From positions 1 to 64,000 of the forward strand of contig JBJXDX010000074.1 of assembly GCA_046154585.1 (NCBI GenBank): 64,000 bases of DNA, in the 5' to 3' direction. The DNA comes from CADEFX01 sp046154585 (GTDB lineage Bacteria; Pseudomonadota; Alphaproteobacteria; Rhizobiales; Hyphomicrobiaceae). Numbering within the stretch: position 1 is the first letter of the stretch; each line of letters begins with the position of its first letter. Of the stretch, positions 1 to 8,046 are shown one piece after another. Under the pieces are notes generated by a model. It was given only the letters and a program-made list of their open reading frames with translations, ran no database searches and was not told the DNA's origin. The position numbers and the translations under genes were made by a program.

Positions 1-321
1 GCGGAACCGCCGATCCTCGAACGCCATCAGCATCGCCAGATAGCGCGGATCGGTGTCGGCAACATCGAGCGGAAGCCGCCAGTGGTCGTCCGGCGTCGTG
101 AAGGCACGCAGCAGACGGCCGTTGCGATCCAGTACCGTGACCGACACCACCTCAGCACGCTCCAGCGGCGGCTCACCCAAAGAATTCCATGCGAGCCGGA
201 ACGCACCGAATCCCATGAGCAGAACTGAGAGGACGAGAGCACTCTTGGTGAAAGCGCCGCGGAAGCGTGGACTCCCCCTTCCGCGGCGCTGGGGTGCCTC
301 AGATCGAGGCACCTCCCCCAT
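1..321 (-). CDS. pbpC: Penicillin-binding protein 1C, N-terminal part (cut by window edge)
   Basis: Only the first 107 residues are visible; the frame is open through the left edge. The protein would be a membrane-anchored bifunctional transglycosylase/transpeptidase of peptidoglycan synthesis. An Arg-rich cytoplasmic start is followed by one hydrophobic segment (about residues 26-42, SALVLSVLLMGF) and then a periplasmic stretch ending in YLAMLMAFEDRRFR, which matches the start of the GT51 transglycosylase motif (EDxxFxxHxG). It lies 149 bp downstream of the alpha-2-macroglobulin gene on the same strand, the usual yfhM-pbpC arrangement, which supports PbpC over other class A PBPs. The ATG at 321 was chosen; an in-frame GTG at 348 is possible, and neither has a strong ribosome binding site. 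The penicillin-binding domain is outside the window. Confidence 0.75.
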   Translation of the reverse strand, partial: MGEVPRSEAPQRRGRGSPRFRGAFTKSALVLSVLLMGFGAFRLAWNSLGEPPLERAEVVSVTVLDRNGRLLRAFTTPDDHWRLPLDVADTDPRYLAMLMAFEDRRFR

Positions 322-470
322 TTCGGGTTTTCCGCGCCGCCTTGCCACGAGATCAGCAACGAGCCGGCACGACCAAATCCAAGGGCGCTCACATTGTCGC
401 GAATCATCTGTGGCACGATGATGGCTGTACTGAGTACTTTTCATGGCGGATGCAGAATCCTGGACCATGG

Positions 471-3400
471 TTACTGCCGGCTCCGCGTGGCGACCTCCAG
501 ACGGCCCGACGCAGTTCGCGCAAACCGATCCGGCCGGTACATGTCTTCGACGGTCGCGGCCGGATGCACGAAGCTTCCGGGTGTCACAGCGCGCACGAGA
601 TACGCGACTGTCGCCGATGGTTTGCTGCTGCCGCCCGAGCCGCTGCGCCCACCTTCACCGAAGAAGTTGAAGGCCGCCACGAAGCGATCGTCGCGAAACT
701 CCGTGTGCTCCGGGTCCTTGTCCCGCTTCAACCAGGCGAACGTGCTGATGTCGCCGGAGTCGATCAGACGCGGATTTTCGATCTCCAGACCCGCCGGCAG
801 ACGATCCACCAACATGACGCGGCCGCCGGCCTCGCTGCCTTCGACCTTCAGCACGACCACGAGACGCATCGTCTGGTCGATCTTGGCCGCACCGCCGTCG
901 GCACTACCGAGCTCCACCTTCTTTCCATCGAGCGTGTAGTAGCTGCGCTCGATCGTGAAGCCCTTGGACACCGCAGGCTCCGGCGTCAGCGACGCGCCGA
1001 TGACAGAGATCACGGCATCAGTGTCCGCATCGCCGTCGTTGCTGATCGTCAGCACGCCATCTTTCAGCTCGGCCGCCGTCAGTATGCGATTGAGGTCGCC
1101 CTTGTGCTCCGCGCCGTTGACGCTGAGACGCGTGTCGTTGCGCTGCTCGGACAAGGCGCGCGCCGCCAGCAGCATCCACGCCTGCTCCTGCGTGGACGTG
1201 TAGGTGCGCGTGCCGAACGCCTTGGCGATGACGCCAGCCAGCCGCGGCGCCTCCGACTTCACGATGCCCGTCTCCGACGCGAGCGCCACCAGCGCCGCCC
1301 CGTCACGAATGCCGGAGCCGTAATCTGAGCGGCTGAGGTTCTTGTCGTCGGCGGATATCTGCGCCAGCGCCGCGCGGAACGCTCTTTCGGCCCGGTCGCG
1401 ATCGCCGAGCATCGCCAACGCCGCACCGAGCTGTGCCTGCGCCAGCGGGCTTGCGAAGCGCTCGAGCCTGGTGTCGGCGTAGTAGCGCAGCTCGCCGATC
1501 GGCGCGCGGCCGTTGCGTGCCAGCACGTACAGCGCATAGGCCCGCGCCTCGCCGCCACGCTCGAAGTCCTGCGCGTAGCCGATGTAGTTCTGCAGCCGGT
1601 CGAGCGCCTGCGCGAACGCCTGCGGACGCACGGCATAGCCGGCCTCCTTGGCACGCGTCAGGAAGTCGGTGACGTAGCTCGAGAGCCACGTGTCGCCGTC
1701 GCGCGGACCCCAAACACCGAACGCGCCGGATGCGTCCTGCATCTCGAACACACGCTCCACTGCCGCCTGCACGCGTTCCTTGATCGTGTTGTCATTGGCC
1801 ATGCCGAGGCGGCGCGCCATGTCGTTGACGTACAGCAGCGGCAGCGCCCGGCTCGTCGTCTGCTCGGCGCACCCATACGGGTAGCGGTCAAGCTGCGTCA
1901 GCAGCCCCGGCACGTCCATGGACGCGATCGGCCCGACATTCACCGACACCCGCGCCGTCGACGGGATCAGGTCCTGCAGCAGATCGGGCGAGAGCGTAAG
2001 CTTGCCGCCCTTGGCCGCGAGCGATGACACCGTCGTGCGGCGGATGTCACCGGCCGGCGGCTTGACGTCGAATGCCAGCCGGCGCTTCACGTCGATGCCG
2101 CCCGGTCCCGACACGGTGACCGTATAGGCAAAGCTGCCGATCTCGTTCGGCTTGATCGCAACCGTCTCGCGGCGCCGGTCTCCGGCCTTGAGATCGAGGC
2201 TGCGCCCCTCAAGGCTCGATTTCAGCCCCGATGCCGTTTCCTGCTCGACCGCCACCTTGTAGGCCGCAGCCGGCCCCTCGACGTTGTGCACGTCGAGCTC
2301 GAGACGGGCCTCGTCGCCCAACGTCAGGAAGCGCGGCGCCGAGGCCGTCAGCGCCAGCGCGTCGCGCACGATGACGTCCGTGTGCGCGGAGCCGAGCTTG
2401 CCCGCGCTCCAGGCCACCGCCATCAGCCGCACGGTGCCGTTGAAGTCCGGCAGCGCGAAATCAACCTTCGCCGTGCCGTCCGCACCGACCGTGACGATAC
2501 CGGAGAACAGCGACAGAGGCTTCTCGACCGGCGGTGAGCCCTGCACGCTCATGCCGCCGCTGCCGTCGCCACCGGAGCGCAGCGAGCCGCGCTCGGCGCG
2601 CATGCCGTCGATCAGCCGGCCATAGAAGTCGCGGAACTCCGTGCCGAGACGCCGCTGGGCGAAGAACCACTTCTCCGGCGCCGGCGACTCGAAGCGCGTC
2701 AGGTTGAGAATACCGACATCGACGGCCGCAATCGTGATGCGCGCCTCCTCGCTTGCGCCGAGACCACCGATCTTCACCGGCACCGTGAGCGTGCTGGCCG
2801 GCTTCACCTTCTGCGGCGGCTCCAGCGCCACCTTAAGCGTTCGCGCCGACGTATCGACACCGAGCCACTTCACGCCGATGGCGCGACCGGGCATGCGGCG
2901 GGCCTTCTCGTCGAGCGGCCGGAACAGCGTGGCCGTCACATACGCGCCCGGCATCCAGCCCTCGCTGACCGGCAGGGCGATCTCGCCGCCGCCCACCGGG
3001 ATGTCGGCTTGATGTGTCGCCAGCAGCTTGTTGCTGAGCACGGCAATGCTTACTTTGCCCGCCTGCTTGCTGGCGATCTTCACCCGCGCCGTCTCGCCGG
3101 CCTTGTAGCTCGGCTTGTCGAGCGCGATGTCCAGCATCTCGGGGCTATCGATCTGATCGCCCGCATACCAGCCGGCGTTGAACGTCACGCTCGACAGGGC
3201 ATTGTCCGCTCCGGTGACCTCTAGGCGATACCGGCCCCAGTCCACGTTCACAGAAATCCGCGCCGGCGTTCCAGCCTGACCTTCCACCGTGCCGCCAGTC
3301 ACGCGCCGCGCCGTCGTAACGGCCTCGTAGTTCCACTGCCCGTCGCGGCTGTACCACTTCCAGCGTTGGTCGAGGCGCAGCAACTCCCACTTGAACGGCT

Positions 3401-5726
3401 TGCCGTCGATGGCCTTGCCGTCGCCACCGACCAGCACCGCATCGAAGCCCGCGGCCTCGCCCCCGCCGACCTCGTTGCCGTTGAACAGCGGCTTGATGCC
3501 GACGCGCGTCTCGGGCGTCATGACCGGCAGCGTCACCTTGCGCTCGATCGTGCGCCCGCCCGCTTCGCGCAACCTCAGCAGCACGTCGGCCTCCAGCGGC
3601 CGCGCCGTGCGCGGGATCTGCGGCAGCCGCACCGCCACCTCGCTGCGGCCCTGCGCATCCGTCTCCGGCAAATCTTCGAGCGTCTTGCGCACCGCGGTGA
3701 TGCGTTCGTCCGCCAAGCCGAAGCGATAGTTCGGGAATCCCGGCAACCCGCCGGCCGCCGCCTTGACGATCACTTCGCCTTCGAGGCCCAGGCCAACTGC
3801 AGGCGGCCCGTAGAGATAGCGCCCCTGCACGATGACCGTCGCCGCCTCTTCCGGCTTCGCAACGGCATTGTTGCTGTCGAGCTTCAGGTCGAGACGCTCG
3901 GGCACGAAGTCATCGACCAGGAACGACACCTGCGCCAGCGGCTCGGCCTTGGGATCGGCATGCACCTTGGCGCGCCACGTCCCGGTCATGGCTGTCGCGG
4001 CCAGCGACACCACGGTGGTGCGGCCGCCCAGACCCTGATCCGCCAGCACAACGCGGCGATGCTCGACTCCGTCTGGCCGTGTCACGATCAGCGTGGCCGG
4101 CAGCGTCGCCGCCTTGCCAGCCGCATCGACCATCAGCCCCGTCAGATGGACAACCTCGCCCGGGCGATAGACGCCGCGGTCAGAATACAGAAAGGCATCG
4201 AGCGCGCCCGGAACCTCGCGGCCCTTGACGCCGCGATCGGTTAGATCGAACGCCGCCGTTGCCAGATCGAGAAACGCGTAGTCTTGCCCCGTATCGGCCA
4301 CCAGCAGTGCCGGCGCCAATCCGCCCTCGCCGCGCTTCAGCCCGGCATCGAACCGCGCATATCCGGCCGGATTCGTCTTGGCTGTGCCGAGCACCTCGTT
4401 GTTGCGCGCGATGAGCCGCACATTGACGCCCGCAACCGCGTCGGCGTTGCCGAGCGAGCGCACGAAGGCGTGCAGCCCGTCGTCACCCGACAGCGCCGTC
4501 ATGCCGAGATCAGAGACAATGAACCACTGCGTCGCAAGGTTCTGGTTGTCGGTCTTGGTCTTGGTCGCCGGCTGCGCCGAGATCAGATACACGCCGGGCT
4601 GGAGGTGCGGCACCGCCTCGCTGATCGGCAGCGCCGTCGTGACGTCCTCGTTCAGGCGCGACTTCACATCGAGCTCGCCCTGCCAGATGCGCTGGCCGGC
4701 CTTGTCGCGCACCTGCTCGAGCTCATAGCTCTGCATCTGCTTCATGAAACTGTCGCCGCCAACGACACCCGTCAGCCCACGATCGCCGATGCGGAAGATC
4801 TCGACCGCCACCTTGCTGGCGTTGACCGTGACCACCGGGATGCCCTGCTGGCCGCGGTTCGGCAGCACGTAGTTGCGCCCCGTGAAGCGCACCGACGCCG
4901 CGCGGTCACGCACGTAGACCGCGATCTCCGACGCCTTCGACAACGCCTCCTTCTCCGCCGAGGGCAGTCCAGCACGCACCTGCACCTCGTAGCGTTTGCC
5001 GTGCGCGAGGCCATCGATGCAGAGCTGGCGGTCCTCCGCCGAGACCGTCTGCGGGTCCTTGCCATCGAGCGTCAGGAACTTGGCGTAGTCGGCCGAGCCG
5101 CTCGCCAGCCGCTCGGAAAAATTAATGCACAGGCGTGGCTCGGTCGCATCGGCATCGACCTTGTAGTCGACGATGCGGAAGCCGTGCTCGGCGTAAAGCT
5201 TGTCGAGGCTCTGCCGCACCTCCGGCGCATCCACCAGCACAACGCTCGCCTTCAAGGCGTCGATCGCCGGGCGCCACATGGAGCGGCGCTTCAGGGCCTC
5301 GGCCAGCACGGGCAGGGCCGCCGCCTTCTGCGCCGGCGTCGCGCCGCGCTGATAGGCGATGTACGCCGCGCCCGCCGCATGCACCGGTAGCTCGTAGCGC
5401 TCCGAGCCCGTATCCGCGCCGATCGCAAGCAACGCACGCGCGAGCCCGGTCCACGCCTCGCTATCCTTCGCGTCCGTAACCACCGCCGTCGCGAACGTCC
5501 GCGACGCGCCGCGCACATCGCTGCCGTCCGCCAGCGTCTTCAATGCCGCCTGCTTGAGCTGCGCCGCCGTCTGCCGGCCGGGCTTCCAGTTCAGCTTGAG
5601 ATAGGCCTCGTAGCGCTCGGCGTCCTTGGCGAGCATGGGATGCGTGAACGGCGCTTCTTGCGCAAACGCACCCGCAGGCGTGAGCAGCAAGGCAAGGAGC
5701 AGAAGCGTGCGACTGAGGATCGACAT
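471..5726 (-). CDS. Bacterial alpha-2-macroglobulin family protein (YfhM type)
   Basis: A 1751-residue periplasmic protease trap, thought to work with PBP1C in guarding the envelope. The protein starts with a clear Sec signal peptide (MSILSRTLLLLALLLTPAGAFA) followed by Gln, so unlike E. coli YfhM it has no lipobox cysteine and is predicted soluble. The thioester motif GCAEQ is intact near residue 1285, inside the alpha-helical thioester domain. Repeated macroglobulin beta-domains precede it (for example GVYRPGEVVHLTG). The C-terminus runs to a family-like end (SGRLEVATRSRQ), so it is full length. The frame is open 55 codons further upstream, but the ATG at 5726 has AGGTGG just before it and begins the signal peptide. 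The neighbour pbpC is downstream on the same strand. Confidence 0.93.
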   Translation of the reverse strand: MSILSRTLLLLALLLTPAGAFAQEAPFTHPMLAKDAERYEAYLKLNWKPGRQTAAQLKQAALKTLADGSDVRGASRTFATAVVTDAKDSEAWTGLARALLAIGADTGSERYELPVHAAGAAYIAYQRGATPAQKAAALPVLAEALKRRSMWRPAIDALKASVVLVDAPEVRQSLDKLYAEHGFRIVDYKVDADATEPRLCINFSERLASGSADYAKFLTLDGKDPQTVSAEDRQLCIDGLAHGKRYEVQVRAGLPSAEKEALSKASEIAVYVRDRAASVRFTGRNYVLPNRGQQGIPVVTVNASKVAVEIFRIGDRGLTGVVGGDSFMKQMQSYELEQVRDKAGQRIWQGELDVKSRLNEDVTTALPISEAVPHLQPGVYLISAQPATKTKTDNQNLATQWFIVSDLGMTALSGDDGLHAFVRSLGNADAVAGVNVRLIARNNEVLGTAKTNPAGYARFDAGLKRGEGGLAPALLVADTGQDYAFLDLATAAFDLTDRGVKGREVPGALDAFLYSDRGVYRPGEVVHLTGLMVDAAGKAATLPATLIVTRPDGVEHRRVVLADQGLGGRTTVVSLAATAMTGTWRAKVHADPKAEPLAQVSFLVDDFVPERLDLKLDSNNAVAKPEEAATVIVQGRYLYGPPAVGLGLEGEVIVKAAAGGLPGFPNYRFGLADERITAVRKTLEDLPETDAQGRSEVAVRLPQIPRTARPLEADVLLRLREAGGRTIERKVTLPVMTPETRVGIKPLFNGNEVGGGEAAGFDAVLVGGDGKAIDGKPFKWELLRLDQRWKWYSRDGQWNYEAVTTARRVTGGTVEGQAGTPARISVNVDWGRYRLEVTGADNALSSVTFNAGWYAGDQIDSPEMLDIALDKPSYKAGETARVKIASKQAGKVSIAVLSNKLLATHQADIPVGGGEIALPVSEGWMPGAYVTATLFRPLDEKARRMPGRAIGVKWLGVDTSARTLKVALEPPQKVKPASTLTVPVKIGGLGASEEARITIAAVDVGILNLTRFESPAPEKWFFAQRRLGTEFRDFYGRLIDGMRAERGSLRSGGDGSGGMSVQGSPPVEKPLSLFSGIVTVGADGTAKVDFALPDFNGTVRLMAVAWSAGKLGSAHTDVIVRDALALTASAPRFLTLGDEARLELDVHNVEGPAAAYKVAVEQETASGLKSSLEGRSLDLKAGDRRRETVAIKPNEIGSFAYTVTVSGPGGIDVKRRLAFDVKPPAGDIRRTTVSSLAAKGGKLTLSPDLLQDLIPSTARVSVNVGPIASMDVPGLLTQLDRYPYGCAEQTTSRALPLLYVNDMARRLGMANDNTIKERVQAAVERVFEMQDASGAFGVWGPRDGDTWLSSYVTDFLTRAKEAGYAVRPQAFAQALDRLQNYIGYAQDFERGGEARAYALYVLARNGRAPIGELRYYADTRLERFASPLAQAQLGAALAMLGDRDRAERAFRAALAQISADDKNLSRSDYGSGIRDGAALVALASETGIVKSEAPRLAGVIAKAFGTRTYTSTQEQAWMLLAARALSEQRNDTRLSVNGAEHKGDLNRILTAAELKDGVLTISNDGDADTDAVISVIGASLTPEPAVSKGFTIERSYYTLDGKKVELGSADGGAAKIDQTMRLVVVLKVEGSEAGGRVMLVDRLPAGLEIENPRLIDSGDISTFAWLKRDKDPEHTEFRDDRFVAAFNFFGEGGRSGSGGSSKPSATVAYLVRAVTPGSFVHPAATVEDMYRPDRFARTASGRLEVATRSRQ

Positions 5727-5937
5727 GGGGCCACCTGATGGATTGCGGCGTGCACCGGGCCCGCGCCCGACGATCACCGGCAGCAAACACATCAGGGCTA
5801 TAGGCCCAATTCGTGGCGGTTGGGAATGGATGCGCACTGCGTGCGGAAAGCCGGGAGCCCGTAGGCTCCGGCGAGGTGCAAATTCCGGCAAATGACGGCA
5901 AGTCAGCCGTCGATCAGTTCAGGTTAAGGCGAAGGGT

Positions 5938-6030
5938 CTTCGGCTATCTGGAAGGCGACGCGCCTTCAGTTATCTTGAAAGAAACGCGCCTTCGGCTATC
6001 GCGAGAGTGACGCGCCTTCGGCGCGATGCT
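5938..6030. repeat. 26-bp tandem repeat, three full units plus a partial fourth
   Basis: Units start at 5938, 5964 and 5990, each exactly 26 bp and each ending in ACGCGC; a fourth begins at 6016 and decays after about 12 bases. The unit consensus begins CTTCGGCTATC and ends GACGCGC. Units 1 and 3 are closest, unit 2 has several changes. Units 3 and 4 overlap the 3' end of the gene at 5996-6520 and supply its last codons and stop. Confidence 0.85.
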
Positions 6031-6520
6031 CCACGTCCGCATCCCGCGCCGGCAGCAGCCCTGCCGAATGCCACAGATTGTCGAACGTCGCCCGGACTCG
6101 CCGCACGGCCACGGGATCGTTGACCACGAAACACTCGAACGCGTCCCGCTTCATCGGATCGCGCCGCATGCTGTCGCCGTACCACGTTGCCTCACCGACG
6201 ATGAGCTGCTCATGCGCATCCAGCAGGCGCGGATTGTTTGCAATTCTTACGTCGCAGGCAAGTTCGCCGGCGTCACCAGCGACTGCGCCGGCCTCTTCGT
6301 CCACAACAACGATGCGGGCTTCGATGCCCGGAATGACCCCGTCGCGCACGACCATGTGCAGGGCCTGCAACACGGGGCTCTGGGCCGAGCGGGCCACCAC
6401 CAGAACCATGCGCGGACAATCGCCACCGGCCGTCAGGTGCTGCCTGATAAAACCGCAGATCCGCGTGTGCTTGTCGTCCTGGTGAGGTCCTTCGGCATGA
6501 AATCGGGCGCTGAAGCGCAT
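5996..6520 (-). CDS. Hypothetical protein, 174 residues
   Basis: No family recognised. The start is well supported: GAGGGG lies nine bases before the ATG at 6520. The N-terminal half contains a hydrophobic beta-like stretch (PRMVLVVARSAQSPVLQALHM) and the C-terminal half a polar patch GDSMRRDPMKRDAFECF followed by a helix ending DNLWHSAGLL; the general look (VGEATWYGDSMRR) is of a small soluble enzyme-like or PLD-like fold, but no catalytic motif can be assigned. Its last residues (GASLSR) are encoded by the 26-bp tandem repeat, so the C-terminus has probably been replaced or extended by repeat DNA. It stands alone between the alpha-2-macroglobulin gene and a long non-coding stretch. Confidence 0.6.
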   Translation of the reverse strand: MRFSARFHAEGPHQDDKHTRICGFIRQHLTAGGDCPRMVLVVARSAQSPVLQALHMVVRDGVIPGIEARIVVVDEEAGAVAGDAGELACDVRIANNPRLLDAHEQLIVGEATWYGDSMRRDPMKRDAFECFVVNDPVAVRRVRATFDNLWHSAGLLPARDADVEHRAEGASLSR

Positions 6521-6575
6521 CTCTTTTTTCCCCTCGTATGCAGGGCGGGCCTGCAGTCGTGCCGTCCGATGTCCT

Positions 6576-6588
6576 ATTACGAAGTAAT
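6576..6588. promoter_or_regulatory. Short inverted repeat upstream of the hypothetical gene
   Basis: ATTAC-GAA-GTAAT is an inverted repeat of 5-bp arms around 3 bases, 56 bp before the start of the gene at 6520 and in a locally AT-rich patch. The position suits an operator, but arms this short can occur by chance and no regulator is known. Confidence 0.25.
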
Positions 6589-6891
6589 GGGGTTAAATAA
6601 TGATTGAGCCCGCAGCCGATCTGGCACGCCGCGGCGAAATCCTCGTCGCTGTGGACAGGATTCCCAACCCAGACAATGGGATGAAGGTCATGGCACCGTC
6701 TCAGGCGTGCGGCGCGAAATTTCCACGGTGTCCAAGCATTGGCCGCCGGCCGGAGGACACGGCCCACAATCGCCGGATACGAAAGGCTCGCTGGAGCAAA
6801 AAGCGCCGCCCGTGCCAAACCCTTCGGCACGTGATCGCTTAACAGATCATTTCGAGATCATCCGGGAAGCGCCCACTCCGGCGCTCGGCCT

Positions 6892-6978
6892 TCAGTGCAT
6901 GAGCAAAAATAGCCCAACACCCAACGCCGGCCCCAACAACGTCGACACGACCACCAATAACATGGGCTTAAGCACCAT
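6892..6978 (-). CDS. Possible 28-residue single-span membrane peptide
   Basis: The short frame begins MVLKPMLLVVVST and continues LLGPALGVGLFLLMH before a TGA stop. That is one Lys near the N-terminus followed by an uninterrupted hydrophobic stretch long enough to cross a membrane. A GGGG run lies about nine bases upstream of the ATG. It sits in an otherwise empty intergenic region. Small proteins of this kind are common but so are chance hydrophobic frames; there is no homology evidence. Confidence 0.35.
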   Translation of the reverse strand: MVLKPMLLVVVSTLLGPALGVGLFLLMH

Positions 6979-7079
6979 GATACTAACCCCGCAACACAGA
7001 CTCGCGCCGTCCAAACCTATCGCCCGCAAAACGACGCGAACTGACTACCCCTCAACACCGCACGGCATTTATACAATAA

Positions 7080-7096
7080 GTGCATAAGCTTTGCAC
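7080..7096. promoter_or_regulatory. GTGCA-N7-TGCAC inverted repeat upstream of the box region
   Basis: A perfect 5-bp inverted repeat, GTGCA-TAAGCTT-TGCAC, next to an AT-rich stretch (ATTTATACAATAA). It precedes DUF309 and boxC by 390 bp or more. BzdR/BoxR-type regulators of benzoyl-CoA pathways bind operators built from TGCA repeats, so this is a conceivable operator; the distance to the genes and the short arms make it tentative. Confidence 0.25.
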
Positions 7097-7483
7097 GCCG
7101 CAGTTGAGAATTTTCACGGCTTGTTGAAAACCGCTTACGCGGATCATCGTCAGCCGGACGGCAACTCACGCTCGCTAAACGTCACGCGTGCAAAGCAAAA
7201 TCAAGGATCCAAAAAACGCCATTGTCAGCGCACGCACGCGCTGCTCGGTGCCGGCGAGGACGCCTCCGGTGGTGAGAATTTCTCAGCGAATATCGGCCCT
7301 ACGCCGTGCCGGCGCAGACGCGATCAGAAGCCGTGCGGCGAACCTCAAGCATCCACGATGCAGCGCACAAAGTTTGACCCTTTTGCGCCCGAACGCACCC
7401 CACTGAATTGCCTCGCGGAAGGCCCTGAAAATTTTGGCGGAAGCCCCTGGACGGCATGTGCACAGTGCTGCACGACTTCGCCC

Positions 7484-7996
7484 ATGACGTTCGTCCTTCC
7501 CGCTCAGCGCCACATCCCGGGGTCCGCCACCGTTCCCGACCGCGCCCCGCTCGACGCCGCCAAGGCGCTGACGCCGCAGCGTGTGACTGCCGACACCTGG
7601 CACGACGCCCCGGCCTACGCCTACGGCCTGCACCTCCACGCGCACGGCTACTTCTGGGAAGCCCACGAGGTCTGGGAGCCGGTGTGGCTGGCAACAGTGC
7701 CCAACTCGCGCGAGCGCCAGCTTCTGGCCGCCCTGATCCAGCTCGCCAACGCCTGCCTCAAGCTTGAGATGGGCCAGCCCAAGGCAGCCCTTCGGCTGCT
7801 TCAGGCCTCCCAGGATCACCTGGCCGAGTGCCGGAGCCCGCCCGGCGGCACGCTGCTGGGCCTCGATCCTGGTGCGCTGGCCGGGGGCATCGCCGCCTTT
7901 GCCGTTCGGTTTGGCGATGCAGAGGATCTTGCGGCTCTGATCGCCGAGCGCCCCAAGCCGGCGCTGACCGGCCCCCACTCGACCGGCATGGCCTGA
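7484..7996 (+). CDS. DUF309 domain protein
   Basis: A 170-residue protein with a DUF309 core (AYGLHLHAHGYFWEAHEVWE, then a Leu-rich helix LLAALIQLANACLKLEMG). The family is an all-helical fold of unknown function; the HEVWE-type motif is its signature. The chosen ATG gives the common family start with a short Pro/Arg-rich lead (LPAQRHIPGSATVPDRAPLD). The frame is open upstream with another ATG at 7358, but that extension has no family resemblance. The gene ends 50 bp before boxC on the same strand, so cotranscription with the box genes is plausible. Confidence 0.8.
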   Translation: MTFVLPAQRHIPGSATVPDRAPLDAAKALTPQRVTADTWHDAPAYAYGLHLHAHGYFWEAHEVWEPVWLATVPNSRERQLLAALIQLANACLKLEMGQPKAALRLLQASQDHLAECRSPPGGTLLGLDPGALAGGIAAFAVRFGDAEDLAALIAERPKPALTGPHSTGMA

Positions 7997-8046
7997 TCCC
8001 CTATCGTCCGGCCCGTCGCTCACGCTCGTAGCAGAGGGGCCGGGAA

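Larger units (their letters stand above)
6521..7483. other. Long intergenic region of about 960 bp
   Basis: No convincing conventional gene. Several open frames cross it on the plus strand, including one that continues in frame into the DUF309 gene, but their translations are unlike any family and show no domain pattern. It holds two small inverted repeats (6576-6588 and 7080-7096) and a 28-residue hydrophobic minus-strand ORF at 6892-6978. Base composition is less GC-rich than in the flanking genes around 6900-7220. Confidence 0.5.

Noticed and set aside
27..416. Minus-strand frame of 129 codons at the left edge
   Set aside because: Another frame of the same strand gives the PbpC start with a membrane span and transglycosylase motif; this one is out of frame.
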